This document shows, piece by piece, positions 33,352 to 46,517 of a stretch of 64,000 nt of DNA. The translations under genes and the position numbers were made by a program. The stretch comes from Beta vulgaris subsp. vulgaris (Eukaryota; Streptophyta; Magnoliopsida; Caryophyllales; Amaranthaceae). The notes below the pieces were generated by a model. The model was not told the origin of the DNA. It did not search any database and was given only the letters and a program-made list of their open reading frames with translations. Numbering within the stretch: position 1 is the first letter of the stretch; every line of letters begins with the position of its first letter. Location of the stretch: the NCBI RefSeq assembly GCF_026745355.1, contig NC_079205.1, positions 55,634,073-55,698,072 of the forward strand, in the 5' to 3' direction.

Positions 33352-35014
33352 GGTGCGTTCTATTTAACTTATTGGCTCTGAACTTATTGGACCTTATCAG
33401 AACTGAACTTATTGGAACTTATTAAACCTGATTGAACCTGATTCAACTTATTGGACCTGATTGGAACTTATTGGACCTTATTAGAACTTATTGACCTTAT
33501 TGAAACTTATTAGACCTTATTGGCCCTGATTGAAACTTATTAGACCTTATTGGACCTGATTGAAACTTATTAGACCTTATTGGACCTGATTGAAACTTAT
33601 TTGACCTTATTAGACAAAAAAATTGATCATTAATAACATAAATATTACCACTAACGTAAATGCTACCCCTCAAAATTTTTTATGGAGTAATAATTATTAT
33701 AATTCGTTCTTTAAAAAATAATGATTATTAATTATCTCTTATGATAATTAATCTAACAAAAAAAATTTACTATTTATATATTTGCCTATACATAACTTTC
33801 ACCACTAATATATCTAATAGTCTTGTTTTGATTTTATAAAACACTAGTAGAAAAGCAAAAATTAATTAACATTTATTGCTAACAAGTTAAAATTGGCACA
33901 TATAAAAAATTCTCACTTCACTTTCATTAATATGAAGGTAAGTAGATAGCATTAACTTCTTCCTTCATTTCTTCTCCTTTCTTCTCCTTTCATTTATGTG
34001 AATGTACTAGAAGATAAAAAGAAAACAAAAAGAAAGAGAAAAAAAATGCTCAAAATCACCGTAGCTTTGCATGACATTGCTTCATTCATTTCTTCTCCTT
34101 TCTTCCTTCTGTTTTTTCTTTTTTTTTTCTTTTCTCCAATACTCCATTAGAGACACAAACACGAAGTCACCAATCATAATCACCCATCAATTTTCACTCA
34201 TCCACCTTCAACACTTCTCGGATTTTTTCGTGCTAAGAGGAAAATAGTGTTCTTTGGGGTTGCGGTTTCGGGTCGAGAACAATTCAAGGAGCGGTTTCGG
34301 GTCGAGAACAATTCCCTAAGCAAGTAAGTTATAATCAAAGTCTTACTTTCTCGAGGTTTCACTGTTTTGGAGACATTTATATTATTGTTAACCTTAATTA
34401 TTTGACCATGATTATAATATTATTTAATAGCAATATGAATAATCAAATAATAGACAATAATACAAGTATAATAATATACATTGTGGTACTTTAATAAAAA
34501 ATTCTAATAATAACATAATTAGCTAATAGTAATATAAATAATAAAATAATAGACATAATACAAATAAATAATAAAATAATAGACATAATACAAATAAATA
34601 ATAAAATAATAGACATAATACAAATAAATAATAAAATAATAGACACTAATACAAGTATAATACTATATAATCATTGTGGTACTTTAATTAAAATTCTAAT
34701 AACATAATCAGCTAATAGTGATATGAAATTATGAATAACAAAATAATGAACAATAATACAAATGTTTATTAAACATTGACTATTTGGACCTTATTAGACC
34801 TTATTAGACCTGATTGGAACTTATTGGACCTTATTAGACCTGATTGGAACTTATTGCACCTGATTGGAACTTACTGGACCTTATTAGACCTTATTGGAAT
34901 TTATTACCCTTATTAGACCTTATTGGAACTTATTACCCTTATTAGACCTTATTGCAACTTATCTGAACTTATTGGACCTGAAACTTAATTTTTTAAGTTG
35001 AACAGAACGCACCC
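33352..35014. mobile_element. TIR element with ATTGGACCTTATT subterminal arrays, 1.66 kb
   Basis: Left end GGTGCGTTCTATTTAACTTA. Right end, read inversely, GGTGCGTTCTGTTCAACTTA. Both ends are followed by arrays of TTATTGGACC, TTATTAGACC and TGATTGGAAC (33390-33615 and 34780-34985). The centre holds a 30-bp unit repeated about four times (34500-34645) and a duplicated CGGTTTCGGGTCGAGAACAA (34263 and 34293). A GG start and short ends suggest a PIF/Harbinger relative, but a clean 3-bp duplication is not obvious. Confidence 0.6.
34545..34646 (+). repeat. 30-bp tandem repeat, about 3.5 copies
   Basis: The unit AATAATAGACATAATACAAA plus TAAATAATAA is repeated almost without change inside the 33.4-35.0 kb element. 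Confidence 0.85.
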
Positions 35015-35814
35015 CAAGTCCAACTTATTCAAATCAATTCAAGTCGTTTTAGAGTCAACAGTTGTCTTTGCTTTAGAGTCCTAATCAGGTCATAGATAGC
35101 ACAATTCGAATCGGATCAATTTTGATAGGTCTAGCTCTGGAGTTGAGTCGAGTTGGCTCCATCAAAATCACAATTCACGGCACTGGCTTGAATATTGATC
35201 AATGCAGAATATTACCAGTATGTTGCTTAAGCATAAAGCTTATAACTAAATCACCATCATAATCATATCCGAAAAAATATATTCCATTGAAGCACATACT
35301 TGAAGGATTATAGAAGTGATTATGGCAGATCATATCCAAGAAGGACCAACCGACCGAAGTACTTTAAGTTTAACCAAATGCTAGGGATTACAATATGCTT
35401 TCAAGCTTTAAGCTTAGGTACAACAAGCATCATCAATAACATGAATATATTACAAGGCAGTAGGAGCTATACTTGACTAGTTATACGAGTACGATACATT
35501 CTAATCCTAAACCCAACAAAGAAGACTTAAGGTACACACAAATTCTTCATCTTTAGCTCTCCCGCCATGATTACCTGCAACTCGATCTCCAAATCTCCAT
35601 ACTTACCTGTAAAATAGGTTATAAGATATATAACCCACGAGCTAACTTCAAATGCACCACTACAAACTAAACATTTCAACTTTTTAAACATCATTTGTAC
35701 CAATACTCCAATAGTACCTAAATATGACAATAATCAACTTGTTATTTCATTGATCATTGATGGCTGAAATCCATATAGCATCACTTGTCAACGAGCCTCC
35801 CGATGGGTGAGGAC
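35015..35814. other. 3' flank of the MRL7-like gene
   Basis: No open frame of interest. The part next to 35815 should contain the 3' UTR of the minus-strand MRL7-type gene. Confidence 0.35.
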
Positions 35815-38571
35815 CTACAAAGCTAGAGCTGCTTCATCAATCCATGAAGGCTTTTTAGCTTTGTAATAGAAATATGCGATCATTTGGACCAATTCATCCG
35901 AGGTTCTCGGCTCTGCATACCAAAAATTGAAACAGTCACATTCAAAGTTTGCAGGATACTAAACCCAGCATTTCCACTGAAACTATGGGAAAGAAAGGAA
36001 ACGATATTACAGCTCTTACCGCTTTCCCTGTACAAAATTTTGTGTCCACGTAAAAATAGTATTTGCGGGCACTGTCTGACTTTCAGAGCATATGCTAAAT
36101 CTCTCTCGATATTGATATCCAATTTGACTGCCTGTTTCAAGGAATATATGGTCATGCAGTTAATCAAAATTATTCCAGAACAATGAAATTAGGTCCAAAT
36201 ATTCGAACTGAAAATACTATCATGCTCGATTTGAGTAAAAAGGAATAGATAGGCGCTTCTTGATCCAAGAGGATTGTATTGTCATATTGGTTTGAGATAT
36301 AACACGAGCATTTTCCCAACTCATGGCTATAAAACTATTGCAGGTAAGATAGCCACTTGCTAGGAAGTTGGAATCGCAGACCCTTAATTGCCTATAGGAG
36401 GCTTTGTTGGTTAACAGAATTGGCCAGAATATACCATTAGCTCCAATATCTTGGAGATGATAATCTTTTAGTCAAATGGAGCCAACAACCTCAAAGTTGA
36501 AGTGAAGGTTAGATATGTTGTCAACAGAATGTCCACTTCACAATCAATCTCTCCAACCCAACCAAGAGTCATAGGCTCATACCAAGTCAAATAACTTAAT
36601 ATGGAATTATTAGCATCAAAATATCCCTACATAAGGCCATTAACAAAAAAGCCACCCCTGAGCACAAAAAATGGGTAAAGTCAACCTTTAATTCTAAACT
36701 TTTATTGTACATTGAAAAGTAATTTAACAAATTTCATTAGTTAACCAATAGATTTCACATAACAATCTACATTTACCCTCAATATATTTCCTTCCTTTCT
36801 CCATGTTCCAGATGTTTAAAACTATAAGTCTTCAAAACAATTAATTTATGAAATTCGTTAAAAGGTGTTTACTAGGATAGAAATTACGACCTATTTAAAT
36901 AGAAGAAACTGAGGCTCAATATGGCATACGGGTGGTTCTCTTTAACTAATGATCCTTTTCTATATTCAAATAAAGAGGAACTATTAACTTTTAAGTAATC
37001 AGCTTACATACACGAGGGGGAAGTCGGTCTTTCGCATTCCAATAAACCTTGAGTGCCTTCTCCAACTCTTTAAGAAGTTTCCAGTTATCAGTTGCCCTGT
37101 GTTAACAACAAACAGTGAATCAATTTTACAGAGAATTCACAATCTAGTCAAAGCTAAATCTTCAACTTGAGAATACCAAATGAACAAATAAATGAATAGG
37201 AGTATAATTATAATAAGCTACATTTCTAGATGCCAATGACACTCATATATGCAAGTTTGAAGGACTAACCATCTCCAAATTAATCAATGAGAATTTAAGA
37301 TAGCCTATATCTTACCTCCAAGACTTATTTCTTGAAAACATCTGTTATTAGTAGACCACCACTGATGCATCTCTTAAGAACGGACCAAGAATAACCCAAC
37401 AAGACAGTCTAATGAAAAGCTTCCCACATTGTCTTCAGAACCTACGATTAGAACTCACTATTCGGGTTATGGGTCATGTTTGTGTTTGTATCGATTCAGA
37501 ATGTTCTTAAAATATACTCAAGGTCCAAGACTATAGGAATAAATTCTAGGGTAATTGCATTGTATGACATATTAATTAGATCAGGTTTAGTTTCAGGTTG
37601 TTTTCGTCTTTGTGTCTTGTCCATTTTGTGTTTCTCCCGACCTTCAATTTCGTGTAGAGTCAATATAAGCTGTGTTATCAAGTCATGTCAAAGTTTGCCA
37701 CCTCTACTTACAAGTTACAATCTACATAAAAGCTACTTTATTCAACCTTTTTTGAACAATAATTGACTTAATACATGATGAAACAAAGATAGGGAACTCC
37801 AGTTTCAAGTAACAATTTTAGTATTTAAAAGCTGAAAGCAAACCAATACCTGTTGTATCTTTCAAAAACAAGAACAATCAACGGACTCGGGTGAAAAGCA
37901 AAACTCTCCCACTCCAGGCAATTGATTTCTTGTACCCAACTATCATCAATTTCACCTTCCCAATCAATTTCAGCACCATCTTCTCCAACTATGTTTTTAA
38001 TAGGATACTTTTCAAAATAATCTGATGCACTCGTACCCCATCCAACATCCGCATCCACTGGCCAACTCGGATCATCCTCATCAATAACCATCTCCTCATC
38101 TATTTCACTATCATTATCAATATCATCATCATCATCACCATCAACATTTCTAAGAATCTTCTCCTTTTTCACAAAAACATCAGGATTCTGCTCCTGAATT
38201 GAAGCAAATGTCTTTTCAAGCGAGCCGCGTACAAAATCCTCAACAGCAACAGCCTCACTCCTACGCCCACGCCTTGGCTTTCTTGGTGGGAGTTTCAAAG
38301 CATTGTTTGGTTCAGCTTCTACATCTTTGGTTTTCTTTAAACTAGTTTTTCTCTTAGGTTTCAATTTGGGGTCAGAATCATCATTAGGGTTTGATTTTGC
38401 ATCAGAGTTTCTCACTACAGCAGCACAATGCTGCAACCGATGACGAACAACAGATAATGAATTGGGTATGCATGAATATTGTGAATGAATTTGTAGGGAA
38501 TTTTTTGACATACCAAAAGAAACACAATCATGAGGAAATATAAAGAAATTTATGTTCTGACATATTGACAT
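35815..38571 (-). CDS. MRL7: MRL7/SVR4-type plastid thioredoxin-fold protein
   Basis: Four exons join in frame: 38571-37850, 37096-37012, 36131-36020, 35912-35815, giving 338 aa. The N terminus (about 1-50) is Ser/Arg/Gln-rich with few acids, like a transit peptide. Then come a Lys/Arg-rich segment ([11 protein letters not shown]), an acidic region ([17 protein letters not shown]), and the conserved core [57 protein letters not shown]. The C-terminal thioredoxin-like fold follows: [52 protein letters not shown], and the tail [20 protein letters not shown]. There is no CxxC redox pair. In Arabidopsis MRL7 and its paralogue MRL7L are nucleoid-linked chloroplast proteins needed for PEP-driven plastid transcription and chloroplast development. 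I favour MRL7 but did not separate it from MRL7L. Confidence 0.85.
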
Positions 38572-40700
38572 TCTTCCCAGAAATTACAATACAACTAAAT
38601 GAGGTTTTACACTGAACCCAGAACAGATATGATTCTTCTATCCAAACTATTACTGTTGTTACTTCAAATCAAGTTTATTGAACTAATAATAACCTAGTCC
38701 TACAAACAAACTGTTTCGAGTAGTGGCGTATCCAAAATCTAAAGCTTTTGAGCTTACCAGGATAAAAGATTCTGAATTTGTGCTGCAATCCTTTTCTGTC
38801 CCTCTTTTATCTGTTTCAGAATGGGGGAAAGTAATTTGATTATGGAAAACCAGGATTGTGTAATAATCCGACAACTTCTTTTGAGGAAATGCGGGAATGG
38901 GTGAACATATAGGTCACGTGTTCGGATTCTTTCTCCCATTTTTTGTACTTTGTACTGCTTTCGTGGATCATATGAATAAAAAAAATATAGGTTATGTTTA
39001 GAGTAATAAAGTACTCTCATTCTTTTTATGTCATTGTTGCCATTATTATAGAACAGAACAAGTAGTAGTAGCTCCAACTTAAAAGAGGTCGAAATTGAAA
39101 AGTTATTAAATTTTAAAATATACTAGTAGCTCAAGTTAACGGATAAGATAGCTAATTGGCACAATAATTACGTTGAAGAATTATATTGATGCTGGAAATT
39201 TTATTATATATTTCCTCTATTTTGTAATGCAACATTTAACTTTTTTTTAGGAGAGCAACATTTACGTTTTGGGCATTCATTAACAAACTTTGGCTATATC
39301 ATCTAACAATTACATTTTAAAAACATATATGATCAAGTATAATCTTGTTAAATTTATCTAAATGCGAGATTTCATAGGTCTAATTTTTTATAATACTCCC
39401 CTGTTTCCTTTTATTCTTCCTATTTTGATTTCACGTTTCCTAGTGCACGTTTTTTACCTTAAATATATCTCATTGTGTATTAGTAAAGATTATAATGAAT
39501 AAATATTAATAAAATACTTATTGAGATGAATCAAACAAGACCCCCACATGACTATATTTTTTTATCATATGTTGAAAATTTTTAGAAGATTATCTTCAAT
39601 TATAAATAGTGTCAAGATTCTAAATAGGAAGAACAAAAGAGGACGGAAGGAGTATTTTATTATACACACTTTGATATTAATGGTTAAATAAGCGTATTGG
39701 AGAAGATATAAAACGAAAAAGTAAGTACCACATCTAACAAATAATAGAGGTATCATAAGTTACTCCCTCTGTTTTTAAGGAAAATGTTTGGATGACCCTG
39801 TGGATAGGCAACCCTCATGAGAGAAATAGAGAAACTAATATCCAATTCAATATTTTGGAGAGAGAAAATATCTCTATCACTACTGCATGTATTATACTTT
39901 CTCTTATCTCTCTCATGAAGGTTGTCAACCCTTAGATAATTTTATCACTCTTCAGTTACTATAGATATACATTTTTTAATGAAAATAAAGTGCATGAGTA
40001 TATTTTAAGTGAGCTAGAGGGCAAGAAAGAGAGAGGAATGTAATTTAAAAATGATTAAATTATTGTAAATCTTTTGCGAAATGAAAAATAATACGTAGTG
40101 AACAGAAATTTAAGAAATGGATGAAAAAAAAAAAAGCAAGTAGAGCTTTATAAATAGATAAAGTATAATGCTAATATCTTTAATTATATATTAATTAACA
40201 TTATAAAAATAGGTAAACAAAACCCCCACATATTAAAATAAAATATGGATGAGAGTTTCTTTGGGAATGAGGAACAATATTAACCATGATTTTTAAATAC
40301 GATCAATCATAACCGATTTAGTTTTCAACTGTTTCCGGTAAGACACGAAACCTTGACAAGTTGAAGGAATAAAGTAAAAGTGTTTAGTTTTCTCATGCGG
40401 TCTTGCTAATTGCTCCAATGCCAAATTAAGCTCCTCGACATTAAAATTGTAAAGGCTGCTATCTCTAACTAACATTAGCTGAAAATTGTTACAGATGATG
40501 AAAAATTCATACAGCAGTTAGCCTGATTATTGTTAGGCCAGACTTGATGAACTGGTCTACTCTAAACTAGTAGACTATTAGACTAACATATCCAGAAAAA
40601 TATAAGTGTCCTACAACGCAAGTAATTTACAACACTCAGCACAATCCTTACATGAGTCACTAGCAGGCCATCTCTGAATTAAACAGGGCCAAAGAAACCC
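38572..40700. other. Intergenic with MITEs, no gene
   Basis: Upstream side of the MRL7-like gene (possible leader exon near 38760-39080), one clear Stowaway (39396-39652) and a possible second left end, CTCCCTCTGTTTTTAAGG, at 39763 with no partner found. A 60-codon minus frame at 40475-40293 is not recognisable. Confidence 0.35.
39396..39652. mobile_element. Stowaway MITE, 257 bp
   Basis: Ends CTCCCCTGTTTCCTTTTATT and AAGAGGACGGAAGGAG, with TA on both sides (39394-39395 and 39653-39654). It lies upstream of the MRL7-like gene. Confidence 0.8.
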
Positions 40701-43700
40701 CTTCAAAGTTCAAACTTCAAAGCACTATACAATCAGATTCATTGCTAGTTCAGCAGCTTGAGCACCTTTAGCAACTTCAATCGGACCAAATCCATATCCT
40801 GGGATAGCCAGCAGCAGGTTGAAAGGTTTGACATGGAACGAATACGTTCATGAATGCTTATTAATAGTCTTCACTATTCACCTACACAGAATTAACAGCC
40901 AAGAAGGTTAAAAACAAATGAACAATAAAGTAGAGCTCACAGCTAATTCATAGAGTGACACGAGCAAGATAGTTGAACATTTTACATTGCAGAGGGGATA
41001 ATTTTCCTCATCAATCACAAATACGAATAGTCTTTACACTTATCCAAGATGTTCTACAATATAAACTATCCTTTAACCAATTAAATTTTTGTATCTATGC
41101 CATAGAAAGTAATCTTTCATTGGGATTTTTACCAAAGGAGAACATGGGAGATTTTTAAATCAACTTACTGACTACTGTGTTAAGAAGGTGGTGAGCTATT
41201 ATTTTGTTAAATTGAAATAGAAATGCAATCCGTTACTTTGGGGCGTATGGAGTCTTTGGCATCAACATTATCTGATGATCAACCAACAAAGGATATAGAT
41301 AGGCCAAGTAAACACGAATAAAGATAGGACCTAAACAAGGAAGCTCAGGCAGTCAGGCACTACATTATTCTTGATGTTGGAGATGGCAACCACAGTAGTC
41401 ATTCAACATGTCAATTGGTAACCACACTAGTCACTCAACATGTCAATTGTCAACCAACAGTATTCAGGAAAATAGCTAATAAAATTGATAAAAACGGATA
41501 GCAGCAGAGAGAGGCTACATAAGAGGCCCCCAAAAGATCACCATGTATCCTAACAACTGTATCTAACAAGGAATTAGAATTAGAAGCCACTAAAATTTAC
41601 ACACAGTACAATGTCATTCATCCCCTAAAAGTTCTGGCAGTAAGGTGTAACCTAAGCAATAGTCGTGAAGAAATGGTGGTGGAAATTTGAGTGGTGGTGC
41701 AACAAGCATTTTGATAGTGTCTATGGAAGCAACAAGGGATAATCAAAATCAGATAGAAGTGACCCCAACAATAATATTAATTGTTTAAGTGCTTCTAGGG
41801 ACACATAATCTTATAAAGTACTTCATTTATCCTCTAATTCATGTAGCTAATCATGTACCATTTCATTGCCCTACTTGTTGGCTATCACCTTCAACAGCAG
41901 GTTGAATACTATTTTCTAGTAGATGAGAGTGACAAGGACCAACCCACGCATATTTAGGAAAAAAGTTTGCATGACTCATGTATAATAAGTTTCCCAGATC
42001 CATAGTAGGGTGCGCAAAAAACCAGTGCAGCTATGCAGGTCAAATTTGCACCTGTCAGCAAACGACCCAAGCCAAACCAGGCTATTAGACATGTAGAATA
42101 CTAAAGCCCAAGCCAACAAACTCATTCAAGAGCTGAGATTCAACCCATTATCTTGTTTTTGTATTTTCTTAGCAAAAAGGTATTGTTTAATTTGAAATCT
42201 TAACATCAGATTAGACGCCGAATACAAAAGGCACACGATTCTTGAAAATATAAGGCTCATATAACTGAAGCATTTCCTAACACTTTTGGGCCGTTTTTCA
42301 GATATAATCTACCCTGTATGCAAAAGGACAGATTCTAGTAAGATGTTTCAGGAGTCGTATCCTAACGTAGCCTAACCCATTTAATTCTAAGTTGATAGTA
42401 CCTGGTAATTAAATGGGTTTAAGTTCTTCAATCCTAACCCCCAAATTTTGTGCGTGTCAGGTTGCATGTTAGGTAAGTATTTACCGGCTGTCAATGCATT
42501 GCCGATTCTAAATGAGTTCACGCCATACCTACAGTCCTACACTACAAGAAAACTGAGAGGTGGGTCATGGGTGATAGTCTGATAGACAAGCCAAAATATT
42601 ATTAGAAGTCACATTAGCAACCTAGCCTAATGTACTTATGGCTATTACAACATGAAGCATTAAAAAAATCAGGGGCACGATTGCCAATATATGGAGATGC
42701 AAGGATTTTTTTTTAAAAAAAATAGGAACAATGATTTAGAAGAGACAGACAAATAAGATCCAAAATATGACAGCAATGTAAACTACTTCTATAAGAATGA
42801 ATGTGAAAGGAGACACTAACTCCTACTGAGTCAATCCAATATATCCTAAACCAAGGGAGGATCCAGGATTCTGGATGAGGGGTAGCGTAACGTTAGGATA
42901 GTATAGAATAAAAAAAAAAAAAAACTAAAATTCTGAGCTATAAAATCCAAATGAAGTCTCTAAAGAATTTAATAGGAGAAAATTGCAATAGTTCAAATAG
43001 AGTTTACAAAATACATTTCACCATTTGAAAAAAATTATTTGAGGGAAAACTCAGCAAGCCAAAGTAATGATTCTGTCATTTAGATGAACTATTTTTTGGC
43101 TGAGAAGAATTTTTTTGGCTTAGTTGAGCTGGAGGAAGATTTGGATTACAATTATCTCCATTTGATTGAAAATCCCTTTTGGATTTTTTTTATAGCTCGT
43201 ATAATTTCTCTTTGTGATCTTAAGAAGTATTTATGCACATAACATAATACCCAATTAATCAATTACACAAGAAATCACGCTAATCAACTCAACTAGTAAT
43301 TTCTTACTCCCATTATAACTCAAGAGTAGAACATGAGATAAACAACAAATCAAAATTAACAACATACTCCCTCCGTTTCTTTTTAATTTACTCACTTCAC
43401 TTTGAGGGAGAACCAAGGAGAAAGTACAAAAGTATGAGAAAGAAACTGAAAAGGTGAAGAGAGAAACTAAAAAGTGAGAGAGAGAAACAAAAAAATGGGT
43501 TAAAATATTAAAAAGTGAATAACATGGGTGGAAAAAGAGAAGAAAGTAGATGTGATATGTTACCAAAAATAGAAAAAGCAACGGTGTGTAGATTAAAAAG
43601 AGACGGACTAAAAAGGAAAGTGAGTAGATCAAAAAAGAAATGGAGGGAGTATATCGAATCTCACGGCAATAACATAGCACACAAACCTTTTTAGTCTATT

Positions 43701-45101
43701 ATTAGAATTTCCTTATCACAAATATTAAATTCACAAATCCATAAATCCACACATCATACATTTACAAACAATTGACAGAACATTTGAATTCTTCAATACT
43801 TGTAAAAATCAAGATGGGAAACAAAAAAGCAAAACAAACAAACCTTTCAAGAAGAACATAACAGCAACACAACACCACATTGTGAACCATAATCATATTT
43901 GATAATGAATATCTAATATTTTAGTTAAAGCATTGAAAACTCAAAAAAAATGTTTGACATACAGTGGTTGAGCATGACTGCATGAGATAGGCGGGTGAGG
44001 CAACTGCAAGTCTGCAAGGACTAGTGAGGAGAGAGTAAAGGGGAAGAGAAAGTAACAGGGCTTTTAGGATTTTTGCTTTTGGCACTGGCACAACCTACTG
44101 GGCTACAAGCTGCCTTTTCTTTTCTGTTTTTCTGAAAAAGGAAAACTCAATTTTTAAAACAAATTTACAATGTGGCTCCGCCCTGTCCTAAACAACAAAC
44201 TCCTACTGAGTTAATCCAATGTACGTAAATTGACAAGTCTTTAAGACCCAAGACAATTAGCTACCATAATAACTTTCAATCACCTCATACATAAACTACA
44301 ATGCAAGAACTTCTCTGTCAGTAAACTCAGGAGTTGAGACATCAAGACTCCATAGTCCATATACCTACATTGCTATATATATAAATATATATGATACATC
44401 TACACTTCAAGGACACGAAGAAAGCATAAGGTCAACTTCTACATGTGCATCTTAAAACTTTCCTATAATCTCACCTTCTTCTTCATCATTGGATACAATT
44501 ATGCTTTTTAATAAAACTACCCACCGCCCCCTCTTCAGCGATCCACTATTTTCAACAGCTATCTAGGAAAATAACACTGCTCCACTCTATTCAAGATAAT
44601 ATGTCAATAAACTATCCTCGACATCAAAGCCTTTCCAATCAACAAATTTTCGCATTTCCTAATTGCAATATTGTGCATACATGACCCATCTCCACAGGAA
44701 GCATTCAGGTAATTCACTACAAGATATTGCAGCAACAATTCAGGTTCATCAACAATCATACTGGCCACTTAGCCTAGTCTAGAATGGTAACTTGAATACA
44801 ACTTAGAGCTCCAAATTGAAGTCAAAAGATGTCCATAACAACAGGTCTAAGAGTGAGAGGAGGAGGGGGGTTATCATTTTTATTTTTGCACCAACAGCCA
44901 GTTTCACAACTCAGACACGTAGGATAGGCTTTTTTACGAGCATATGAAGTATAATATAGGGGAAGGGGTAGAGCGAATTAGACTACTCGTTAAAGAATTG
45001 AATAGCCAATCAATCAATTCAGAGCACATGGCTATTGATACGCACAATTATAATTTGTAAGATGAAGAAGCTAGTAGTAGAATTTAAGAAACACACCTTG
45101 T
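40701..45101. other. Long stretch without a supported gene; possible spliced transcript
   Basis: Only short frames. Two bits hint at a minus-strand transcript: a CT-rich leader-like segment at 44095-43975 with ATGs near 43990, and an open end at 40845-40735 (FNLLLAIPGYGFGPIEVAK, then a stop). I could not join them in frame and do not call a gene. The part just below 45102 should be the 3' UTR of the desulfhydrase gene; a donor-like ACAAG/GTGTG follows its stop. Confidence 0.3.
43367..43649. mobile_element. Stowaway MITE, 283 bp
   Basis: Ends CTCCCTCCGTTTCTTTTTAA and AAAAAAGAAATGGAGGGAG, with TA on both sides (43365-43366 and 43650-43651). A 141-codon hydrophobic minus frame across it is translated MITE sequence. 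Confidence 0.9.
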
Positions 45102-46517
45102 CTAACTGTTGAGCTTCGCACAGGTAAACCCATCTCGCACCATTTGATTAACAGCATCCCTAAGCTTAATATAATCATCAGCAGTGTTATAAATCTGATG
45201 AGAAATCCGAGCATATCCAGTTAAACATCCGACTTCCCCATCCTTAGGCGGCCTAAAATGAATCGGAACCTCCACACCAAATTTCTCCCTAAAATGAGTC
45301 CTCAACTTTAAAGCATCCTCATCACTTTGAATCCCCAAACAAAGAGGCAACCCCACCATGGCCAAACTAGCACACATTTTAGGGGAACACCCTAGATGAG
45401 TCCCCCAAGCTTCCACCAACATCTCTCCCATCTCAATAACTTTCTCATGATTCCTCCTCATAATCCCATCAATCCCTCCCTCGAACCGACCAAGAAACTC
45501 CAAAACCTCCGGCACCACAAGCTGGGAGCTATAATCACGCGTCCCAATCCACGCGCTCTCAACTGGCAATCCATTCCCATACTCATGAGAAACCACAGGA
45601 TGATGCACATCATCATCATCCTCTTCCACCACCCCTTCCTTCTTCCTCCTCTTCCTGCAATACAAGAACGCAACCGAAGGAGGACAAAACAACCACTTAT
45701 GCAAATTACTGGTATAAAAATCAGCCCCAATCTCCTCCATATCAACCTTTAAACAGCCGATAGCGTGTGCCCCATCGATAAAAACATGATCAACACCTTC
45801 CTCCCTACAAATCCTAACCAAATCTTTAACAGGCAAAACAACACAAGGCATAGAAGTAATATGATCAATAACAGCCAACCTAACCCTACGATTCTCCAAT
45901 TTCGCAACATTCAACGCATTTCTAAACTCCCTAACAATATCACCCTCATCATAAACAGGAAAAGGTAAAGGTACCTCAATGACATGTCCTCCAACGCGAG
46001 TGACGTAAGCATGAACAGACTTCTTGACAGACCCATAAGCGTAGTGAAGCATAACGGCGGCATCACCGGCGGAGAAACGGCGTTCGGAAAAAGCGCGAGA
46101 GACGTACTGAAGAACGACGGCGGTGGCGGTGGTGGCGTTATCGACGAGGGAGATTTCGTCGAGGTTAGAGGCGTTGATTAAAGGAAGAAGATGACGACGA
46201 GAGGAGTCGATAGCTGGACGGAGGAGAGAGAAGTAGAAATGATCGGGTTGACGGAGGAAGAGGAGTTGATGGCGGCGTTGTGCGGCGAGGATTGTGGAGG
46301 GGCAGCAACCGAAACTACCGTTGTTGATGCGAGAGATTGTTGGGTCGTGGTGGGAGAATTCCGCGGCGATTTCTGCGGCGGTAATTAGGGTTTTTTCTTG
46401 TTCTTGTTCTTGATGAGATTGTTGTTGGTGGTGGTGGGGGAAAGAAAGGTGGTTGAGTTTGGGTTTTTTAGAGGAGTGGTCGCCATTAGAGGAGGAGGTG
46501 AGAGAGTTGGAAGCCAT
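45102..46517 (-). CDS. LCD: L-cysteine desulfhydrase-type PLP enzyme
   Basis: A single exon of 471 aa with a normal start and stop. Fold-type I aminotransferase (class V, isopenicillin-N-epimerase-like). Landmarks: INNGSFGCCP (65-73), VDNATTATAVVLQ (125-137), IDHITSMPCVVLPV (217-230), the pyridine-binding Asp248 in FIDGAHAIG, and the Schiff-base lysine K274 in SNLHKWLFCPP, then ESAWIGTRDYSSQLVVP. The nearest match I know is Arabidopsis LCD (At3g62130), which breaks L-cysteine to pyruvate, ammonia and hydrogen sulfide. The first 45 residues are His/Gln-rich with KKPK (17-20), a possible nuclear signal and not a transit peptide. A charged loop (about 288-303, KRRKKEG then EEDDDD) sits where I recall a shorter linker in Arabidopsis. 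Confidence 0.88.
   Translation of the reverse strand: MASNSLTSSSNGDHSSKKPKLNHLSFPHHHQQQSHQEQEQEKTLITAAEIAAEFSHHDPTISRINNGSFGCCPSTILAAQRRHQLLFLRQPDHFYFSLLRPAIDSSRRHLLPLINASNLDEISLVDNATTATAVVLQYVSRAFSERRFSAGDAAVMLHYAYGSVKKSVHAYVTRVGGHVIEVPLPFPVYDEGDIVREFRNALNVAKLENRRVRLAVIDHITSMPCVVLPVKDLVRICREEGVDHVFIDGAHAIGCLKVDMEEIGADFYTSNLHKWLFCPPSVAFLYCRKRRKKEGVVEEDDDDVHHPVVSHEYGNGLPVESAWIGTRDYSSQLVVPEVLEFLGRFEGGIDGIMRRNHEKVIEMGEMLVEAWGTHLGCSPKMCASLAMVGLPLCLGIQSDEDALKLRTHFREKFGVEVPIHFRPPKDGEVGCLTGYARISHQIYNTADDYIKLRDAVNQMVRDGFTCAKLNS

Noticed and set aside
43255..43680. 141-codon hydrophobic minus-strand frame
   Set aside because: It is the translation of a Stowaway MITE (ends at 43367 and 43649), with no protein similarity.
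40735..44095. Possible small spliced gene on the minus strand (leader-like 44 kb end, open end at 40.8 kb)
   Set aside because: I could not find intermediate exons that join in frame, so it is noted only as a region comment.
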